Assembly (NCBI GenBank): GCA_036874045.1
Contig: CM072335.1
Location: forward strand, 3,058,001-3,122,000
DNA: 64,000 bases
Direction: 5' to 3'
DNA from: Cymodocea nodosa
Taxonomy: Eukaryota > Streptophyta > Magnoliopsida > Alismatales > Cymodoceaceae
Position numbers and translations under genes: made by a program. The notes under the pieces were generated by a model. It was not told the origin of the DNA, did not search any database, and worked only from the letters and a program-made list of their open reading frames with translations. Shown here piece after piece: positions 61,601 through 64,000 of the stretch; position 1 is the stretch's first letter, and every line of letters begins with the position of its first letter.

Positions 61601-64000
61601 CTCCACTTTGGCTTTGGAAAAGCAATCAACAAAGATCCTCAATAGGTATATGTTTGATCAACCTTTCCCTACGACACTTTCATCTCTCATTAACCATTTG
61701 GAAGTAGCTTGTTCTTCAATGTTGGTCTCCTTTCAGACCAGACTTTTCTCCAACTTCCTTTTCCACTACACTAGTGAGAAGAACACTGGCACGCTGGCCA
61801 CACTGAAGGCTAACCACCACCTGCTCTTGCTGTTCCTGTGTGTCCAGTCCTTTTGCTCAAAAAGGAAAATGAATCTTAATAAATGAAGTTATTATGATAA
61901 AATATTCAAATCATACATGTTAATTGGTATGATCAACCATTTTCTTCTTTTTGATTTACATCAATGAGGCAACAATTCCAATAAACATGTTTTCAAAGTT
62001 TGACTGTAATTTGTTAAGTTAGAATTGAAGATTGTCTTATACTTTTGCAGAAGTGAAGGAATCTTTATAAATGCTTTGCCATATCTGACATATTATTCAT
62101 TTTATGTTATAATAAGAGTGCAAGGCAATGAAGGTATTCCATTAGAGCTTCAGAATATTTATTTGACCAAACTTTATTTACCATATTCATGTTATATTTT
62201 ACTTTCAATGGATATTGTAATGTAGCAAATATCAGCATTGAGTTCTGATCGATAGCCATTTCTTCATTGGTATTATTTGTATGGTGATTTCTGTATTGAT
62301 TTAGAACATGTTTTAGTCATCTTGGATATGTTTAGTTTTCTTTCAAGCTCTGACATGTAGTTGCTTTTGTACTGTCAGTTGGATAATGTTTCTTCTGGAT
62401 CAACTGAATGGAAGGGTCTGTTGAAGGATTACTGGACACGTTTCAAAGCTTATTGCGATATTGCTGCTAATGTCCATATCCGTCAGGTAAGTTTTAAGGA
62501 ATTTTTTTGAAAATAAGTACTTCTAAGCTTTAGTTGGTTAAATTCCTTTTCTATTGTTGACAGCAAATATATATATATATATGTTTATTTATTTATATAT
62601 TTTCTGTAGTTGGAGAAAATGCTGGAGAAAAAATTTGCGGATATTTTATTTGGCAAACTCCATGATAAAAACAGGATGTGCCCTAGGTAATAATTTTGGA
62701 ACTTTTCTTGGATTATGTAGTCTGATTTCTTGTAAGTTATACAAATAGTAAATGGATTTGACTTTGACTCATGTTGGCAAAGTTTCATCAACATGTCAGA
62801 ACATATAAATCTTGACACAAAATTGCACTGCGTGGAAACGTAATTTGGGTTGAGATTTTCACATAATGTTGGTTCGGCACTTCCTGTTGGTTGTCATTTG
62901 TCTCTTTTGTTCATCAGGTCCACACATTGGCGAGCATGTGCATCTTGACAGACCAATTTGTTTCTGGCCAGAACAAGGCACCTTGCCTATATCTGCTTTT
63001 GCCACTTATTTCTCTCCTTCTCCTCCATTTCTCTTCTCAGTTACTTCTGTTCTCCTGCAGAAGGCCCAATCACCATATTTTATCAAAAAATCTTGGAAGT
63101 TCACTAGAGAGGTTGAGAAGTTCACCGGAGTTGGGAACTATTAGGCAAGGGAAGTAAACTTAGGATGATTGAGCTTGTTCTCATTAGACATGATACATTT
63201 CCTTGCACCATAGAAGAAGAAATCATAAAAATACAACCAGAGATGATGACCTTCCTGTGGATATTCTAATTACTACTCAAACAGTGTGGTTCATAAGAAC
63301 AAGATTTTCTTATGACCCACCTTCTGGCTAGGATAGCAGCCAAAAACAATAGGATCTGTGGGAATTAACCTCTGTTCTTGATCATCCTTAATCTCAACTA
63401 ATGGCACAAGAAATGGCCTCTCACCATTCTTCCTACCAACATTCTTACAACCTTCCTACTAGCCTTCGTACCAAACTCTTTAACAATCTCACTCACAAGA
63501 TTAAGAAATATTCTTGCCTATTGCATTGGTTCATCAATATTTTTCTATAAATCGATGCCATAGGTACATAATTGAGTGTGGAAACACACTATGCTCGTAT
63601 ATCAGAACAAGATTAAATGTTAGGATAAAATGTAGGATGCAAACAGAATTTTCTCGGTAATACTTAGTACAAGACCTGCAGTAACGGCAAGGAGATTTTG
63701 AGCAAGTGATGCCTTCAACATAATATTATGGTTTAATAGGATAAGTACTTTTTCCTGATTACTAGCATTTTTATTAGTGTATTTAGAAAATGTCTTAAAC
63801 TTTGACACTCTAGTTTTGTAGTATATTGTATTTTTAATGTCAAAAAATTATTTTACTTATTCTTAGATGTGTATAATTACTTTGTCTTAAAATTTCATGT
63901 CAACGTTTTTAACTTTTGCATTTTGTTCATTGTTTGTGAACTTTTGTGACTTGATCAAACTTCAATCAACACTTACTGTTGAAGTTTGATACATTTCCTT
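22584..64000 (+). CDS. Organellar bacterial-type DNA topoisomerase I (type IA), 14 exons seen, 3' end outside window
   Basis: Exons: 22584-23515, 27539-28178, 37377-37463, 39278-39324, 42300-42409, 44917-45017, 47749-47841, 50207-50290, 50399-50482, 50564-50632, 51476-51535, 57754-57825, 62379-62486, 62610-62686. All are GT-AG with consistent phase (854 codons). Residues 1-45 are a Ser/Arg-rich organelle-targeting-like leader, followed by a Lys-rich linker (about 95-215). The TOPRIM domain carries SVMVVESATKAKTIQ (Glu247) and DPDREGEA (320-327, the acidic metal-binding triad). Further on are QSAGRVQS (405-412), GLITYMRTDG with the catalytic Tyr546, EAHEAIRPT, and SEGSLVKKLEELGIGRPSTY (722-741). 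Exon 14 stops at NRMCP, the start of a zinc-ribbon whose remainder lies beyond 64000. The enzyme relaxes negatively supercoiled DNA by transient 5'-phosphotyrosine cleavage. The plant homologue is expected in plastids and/or mitochondria. The ATG at 22584 follows a splice acceptor, so a 5' leader exon lies upstream. Confidence 0.93.
23781..25467. mobile_element. MITE-like element, about 1.7 kb, in topoisomerase intron 1
   Basis: Left end GGGAGGGTTTGTGCCGCTCG, then AATCTTGGAAATCTTAGGAAA. Right end, read inward, GGGAGGTGTTTGTGCACATTG, with TTCTTAAGAATCTGGATTTT inverted to the left-end block. The same subfamily occurs at 26342-27310. TSD unclear (flanks CAA/TAT). Near 24820-24960 there is a short acidic open stretch (EDEIAEFDLKNEE..), unidentified. 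Confidence 0.55.
25793..26275. repeat. Diverged tandem duplication, about 249-bp period
   Basis: TTTATGCATTCAATTA..GAATTTCAATTGTGACATA followed by GAGTGGCAAGGCTAT (from about 25795) recurs from about 26044 as TTTATGCATTCAATTA..GAACTTCAATTGTGACGTG followed by GAGTGGCAAGGTTAT. Both copies end in AT-rich sequence with a TTTAATTAAATATATT block. Confidence 0.7.
26342..27310. mobile_element. MITE-like element, 969 bp, TTA target duplication, topoisomerase intron 1
   Basis: TTA at 26339-26341 and 27311-27313. Left end GGTGGGGTTTGTGCCGTTC, then AATCTTAGGAAAAAGAAAG. Right end, inward, GAGAGTGTTTGTGCACATC. The interior 26520-26860 is GC-richer, with duplicated GCATAAACCTCTCCAAGCAT / GCATAAACCTCTTCGAGCAT blocks. 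Confidence 0.6.
28179..30020. other. First part of the 9.2-kb topoisomerase intron 2
   Basis: No domain or repeat I can name. Phrases such as TATGTCAAGGG.TTAGGGGTCTTC (29440-29470) are echoed loosely at 34480-34700, suggesting old repeats. Confidence 0.35.
30030..32270 (-). mobile_element. Decayed hAT-type transposase (BED finger / DUF659) in topoisomerase intron 2
   Basis: The minus strand reads, through many stops: DPKWMHGFPINN..LKQHLVDGY (BED-finger-like, about 32190-32070); LRRSLRPIMLTD (about 31310); TMFNLHNIKEYWENK (about 31200); then TRFSTNHIALL-like and FWEDCKKYVSEIKPITKMLHL (about 30900-30840). That order matches plant hAT elements with a BED finger and DUF659. The frame at 30659-30333 continues the C-terminal region. 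It is clearly inactive. Boundaries are estimates; no TIRs identified. Confidence 0.65.
32359..33445. mobile_element. PIF/Tourist-like element, about 1.1 kb, topoisomerase intron 2
   Basis: Left end, after TTA (32356-32358), AAGCCCTGTTTGTGCACTC, then AATTTGACGGAAAGAATTC. Right end, inward, GGGAGGGTTTGTGCATTTGG, then AATCTGAGGGAAAGG. The interior 32930-33240 is a GAGGATGGA/GAGCGGACAAGC-like minisatellite. The AAATGAATTCCATCTTGCAC block is shared with other copies. Confidence 0.6.
33480..33880. repeat. Three-copy tandem repeat, about 130-bp unit
   Basis: GATT(G/T)AAG(G/T)TG(G/A)GATG occurs at 33511, 33643 and 33773, each followed by TAAGGTGGAT(C/T)T..GATTATA.GG.ATAAAATCC..TGAAATT and GAAAAATTA.AGGAATATATTT. 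It sits directly beside a MITE end. Confidence 0.75.
34990..35760 (-). mobile_element. LINE (non-LTR retrotransposon) reverse-transcriptase fragment
   Basis: The minus-strand frame 35753-35424 reads SGLKINLPKNSITGI, PPSRLKASDWIFLLD, GRKMAGWKAKCLNTGGRASL and SILRSLPIFYTT: the C-terminal part of a plant LINE reverse transcriptase. It continues, frameshifted, toward 35006. No intact ORF. Confidence 0.75.
35890..36470 (+). mobile_element. RTE-type LINE 3' fragment
   Basis: Plus-strand translation with stops shows IKWRNALRLLCGRMIFLKL.GKFYKTII, then LKWFDHIFRRS and RGGSKITWLGIV.KDLNLCNL, the order found at the C-terminal end of RTE-clade LINE polyproteins. The remainder to 37376 is unremarkable intron. 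Confidence 0.55.
38344..38956. mobile_element. hAT-like non-autonomous element, 613 bp, topoisomerase intron 3
   Basis: Left end TAGAGATGTAAACCAGC. Right end, inward, TAGAGGTGTGAATCAAGC. Flanked by GGTGTGAA (38336-38343) and GGTGTTAA (38957-38964), an 8-bp target duplication with one mismatch, as expected for hAT. The interior begins with GGGTTGGCATGGCTC..GGCCC-type sequence, common in such elements, then becomes AT-rich. Confidence 0.7.
40180..41770 (-). mobile_element. LINE remnant (RT C-terminus, zf-RVT, RNase H) in topoisomerase intron 4
   Basis: Minus-strand frames read EPITEGGLGIRNLKDTMMAM..KITWRIMKR (41610 downward), then KINFRRDKWLP, RRWMLTTNSEITIK..IWDQFIPTKIFFFLW (41341-41027), and lastly KYKLNMNGSLQDKNRNTDGE (40642-40382), the RNase H start. 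The domain order is that of plant LINEs with a C-terminal RNase H. Frameshifted and stop-broken. Confidence 0.8.
43159..44301 (-). mobile_element. TRIM-like LTR element, 1.14 kb, topoisomerase intron 5
   Basis: Two diverged direct LTRs: about 43159-43322 and 44146-44301 (about 156 bp, TG..CA ends). They share AAATAGGT(A/G)GAA(G/A)TGAATT, TTGACA and ACATAGAG blocks. Just left of the second LTR, TTCTAATATCA is a diverged reverse complement of the tRNA-Met primer site, giving minus orientation. The interior (about 0.8 kb) holds a pyrimidine-rich tract (43615-43745) and no coding domain. LTR family shared with 21.0 and 51.6 kb. Confidence 0.6.
44636..44860 (-). mobile_element. Solo LTR-like fragment
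   Basis: GAGGTTTTGATACCACTTATT (in parts, 44616-44636) is the reverse complement of a tRNA-Met primer-binding site. It abuts a sequence with GTTTGTGAAACTTCACTC and CGATGTGGGACTATTGG, words common in plant LTRs. The second LTR is not found. Confidence 0.45.
45330..45800. repeat. Complex imperfect tandem repeat in topoisomerase intron 6
   Basis: CAAGCTAATTTCTTTTTTG..GTAAAT.CC.TTTATCACC and AGTTATTCTTTTTCAC..CTATCTT..CTACCTTTTCCC recur at about 45335, 45535, 45608 and 45775. Partial copies make the period irregular. Confidence 0.7.
46200..46720 (+). mobile_element. Possible LINE 3' fragment
   Basis: The plus frame around 46290-46380 reads HLVETLCHFFIDCSYMGGCWDAL, similar to the C-terminal Cys/His (zf-RVT) segment of LINEs. 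Stops follow. Weak, short evidence. Confidence 0.3.
48084..49021. mobile_element. PIF/Tourist-like element, 938 bp, perfect TTA duplication, topoisomerase intron 7
   Basis: TTA at 48081-48083 and 49022-49024. Left end AGGGGGGGTTTGTGCACTCG then AATCTGACGGAATTGAAAA. Right end, inward, GGGGGGTTTGTGCACCTGG then AATTTGAATTCCGC. Near the left end a short palindrome (CTGACGGAA..TTCCGTCAG, 48108-48137) could fold. The best preserved copy of the family here. Confidence 0.75.
49689..49990. mobile_element. hAT-like element left end (truncated)
   Basis: TAGAGATGTCAATTGGGC followed by GGGTTGGCCCGACTCG / GGGTCAGGTTGGGCC-type subterminal repeats, as in plant hAT elements. No right end is visible; compare 38344-38956. 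Confidence 0.45.
51615..52390 (+). mobile_element. TRIM-like LTR and adjoining internal region, topoisomerase intron 11
   Basis: LTR 51615-51771 (157 bp): starts TGTGAGAATAAATGATG, ends TTTTTTCACA. It is followed at once by TGGTATCAAAG (51772), a tRNA-Met primer-binding site. The interior runs plus-ward without a recognised domain. The right boundary is unclear because a minus-strand copia fragment begins nearby. Confidence 0.6.
52280..54753 (-). mobile_element. Ty1/copia remnant (5' LTR, gag, small pol piece), minus strand
   Basis: A 5' LTR lies at about 54479-54753 (minus orientation, TGTGAATAG start). It adjoins TTCTAGTATCA at 54469-54478, a degenerate primer site in reverse complement. 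Minus frames read TKLNGRNYLLKSQSFQTFIAAQ (in parts, 54086-53751; copia gag start), FLSG-like MSGLTPELASQVWGQI (53503) and, at 52475-52293, TLESQSYFTTTDIPSVN..RPLQVYHKHK, like the linker after copia integrase. Much of pol and the 3' LTR are missing. The LTR has internal repeats of AAGTTACATTTCAATA type. Confidence 0.65.
54980..55330. other. Pyrimidine-rich tract resembling the TRIM interior
   Basis: 55015-55200 is a long C/T tract followed by GAGATATGC..AGAGAGGGAGG, like the interiors at 21.6-21.9 kb and 43.6-43.8 kb. Probably a fragment of the same LTR element group; no LTR found beside it. Confidence 0.35.
55600..57660 (+). mobile_element. LINE remnant (RT C-terminus to RNase H), plus strand
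   Basis: The plus strand reads KKGDVPFMYLGCQIFKGRS (55650), a LMATFLWGGT-like stretch, EEGGLGVRSLQE, GKGNVSFWHDRWIPSG (56190), RWMWTKNGEVIVKTAL..WHRKIPTKISFFLW (56390-56530), and at the end HTYREDNNVADALTKCSV (57330-57390), the C-terminal RNase H motif. The 3' end near 57590-57660 has GAGATTTCATTCAATCCC. Frame broken in several places; opposite orientation to the other large LINEs here. Confidence 0.8.
58130..61480 (-). mobile_element. LINE remnant, about 3.3 kb, minus strand, topoisomerase intron 12
   Basis: Minus-strand frames from high to low coordinates: a Pro-rich upstream ORF region (61371-60914); reverse transcriptase GFPMNFFHEYNDIVEQVV, INKSIILIPKKTGAKNISDFK, PISLLKAITNHLL, SFLKGRSLLKGFIMAQKVLHE (60284-59883); LGCKVDRLPYKYLGHPLSS (59618-59430); and FGEGCIGDGNLKEKF (58990). 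The 3' tail is at 58130-58200 (TTTGAATCTCATTAGTGAAT after a T-rich start). Stops and frameshifts are throughout. Confidence 0.8.
61500..62378. other. Remainder of topoisomerase intron 12
   Basis: No domain recognised; the 92-codon frame at 61608-61886 has no visible family features. It ends in the exon-13 acceptor ..TACTGTCAG. Confidence 0.4.
62687..64000. other. Intron after exon 14 of the topoisomerase gene
   Basis: The donor CCCTAG/GTAATA leaves a phase-2 codon (AG-). I looked for an exon continuing the CP-x-C zinc ribbon and found none before the window ends, so the rest of the gene lies to the right. The frames at 62866-63157 do not fit. Confidence 0.5.

Noticed and set aside
62866..63157. 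Open frames as the zinc-ribbon exon of the topoisomerase
   Set aside because: They lack Cys-x-Cys spacing, and the phase-2 junction after ..NRMCP gives an early stop.
1..64000. CRISPR arrays, bacterial operons, tRNA or rRNA genes
   Set aside because: None seen. The sequence is plant nuclear, and the repeats found are transposons, microsatellites or minisatellites. The tRNA-like words near LTRs are primer-binding sites only.

Overview
This window is nuclear DNA from a flowering plant. It has GT-AG introns, a UGT89-type glycosyltransferase, an RGF/GOLVEN signalling-peptide gene, an organelle-targeted bacterial-type topoisomerase I, and many AT-rich plant transposon remnants (tRNA-Met-primed LTR elements, LINEs, hAT, Tourist/PIF-like MITEs). 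I cannot name the species from sequence alone; the long repeat-filled introns suggest a medium or large genome. All exon models come from reading splice sites, phase and protein-family fit by eye.

Layout. (1) 1-280, minus: 5' end of a UGT89-like glycosyltransferase running off the left edge, with a 28-bp tandem duplication in its upstream region. (2) About 940-3370: a degenerate minus-strand LTR element carrying two MITE insertions. (3) 4187-7045, plus: a complete five-exon DUF1365 gene (307 aa). (4) 7880-9386, minus, convergent with it: an RGF/GOLVEN peptide-precursor locus. One signal-peptide exon is phase-compatible with two successive exon sets ending in different DY...N peptides; this is the most unusual thing in the window. 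(5) 9.4-22.4 kb: gene-poor, AT-rich DNA with MITE-like elements, a 24-bp minisatellite and a small LTR element, plus a GC-rich promoter-like island at 16.64-17.02 kb. (6) 22.58 kb to beyond the right edge, plus: a bacterial-type (type IA) DNA topoisomerase I gene. Fourteen coding exons (about 854 residues) are readable, and the zinc-ribbon C-terminus lies outside. Its larger introns hold LINE, hAT, copia, TRIM and MITE remnants, while three introns remain at about 80-125 bp.

The four genes have no evident shared pathway: specialised-metabolite glycosylation, a conserved protein of unknown function, secreted peptide signalling, and organellar DNA topology. Most of the remaining sequence is layered transposon debris. 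Several element families can be defined by their ends and target-site duplications.
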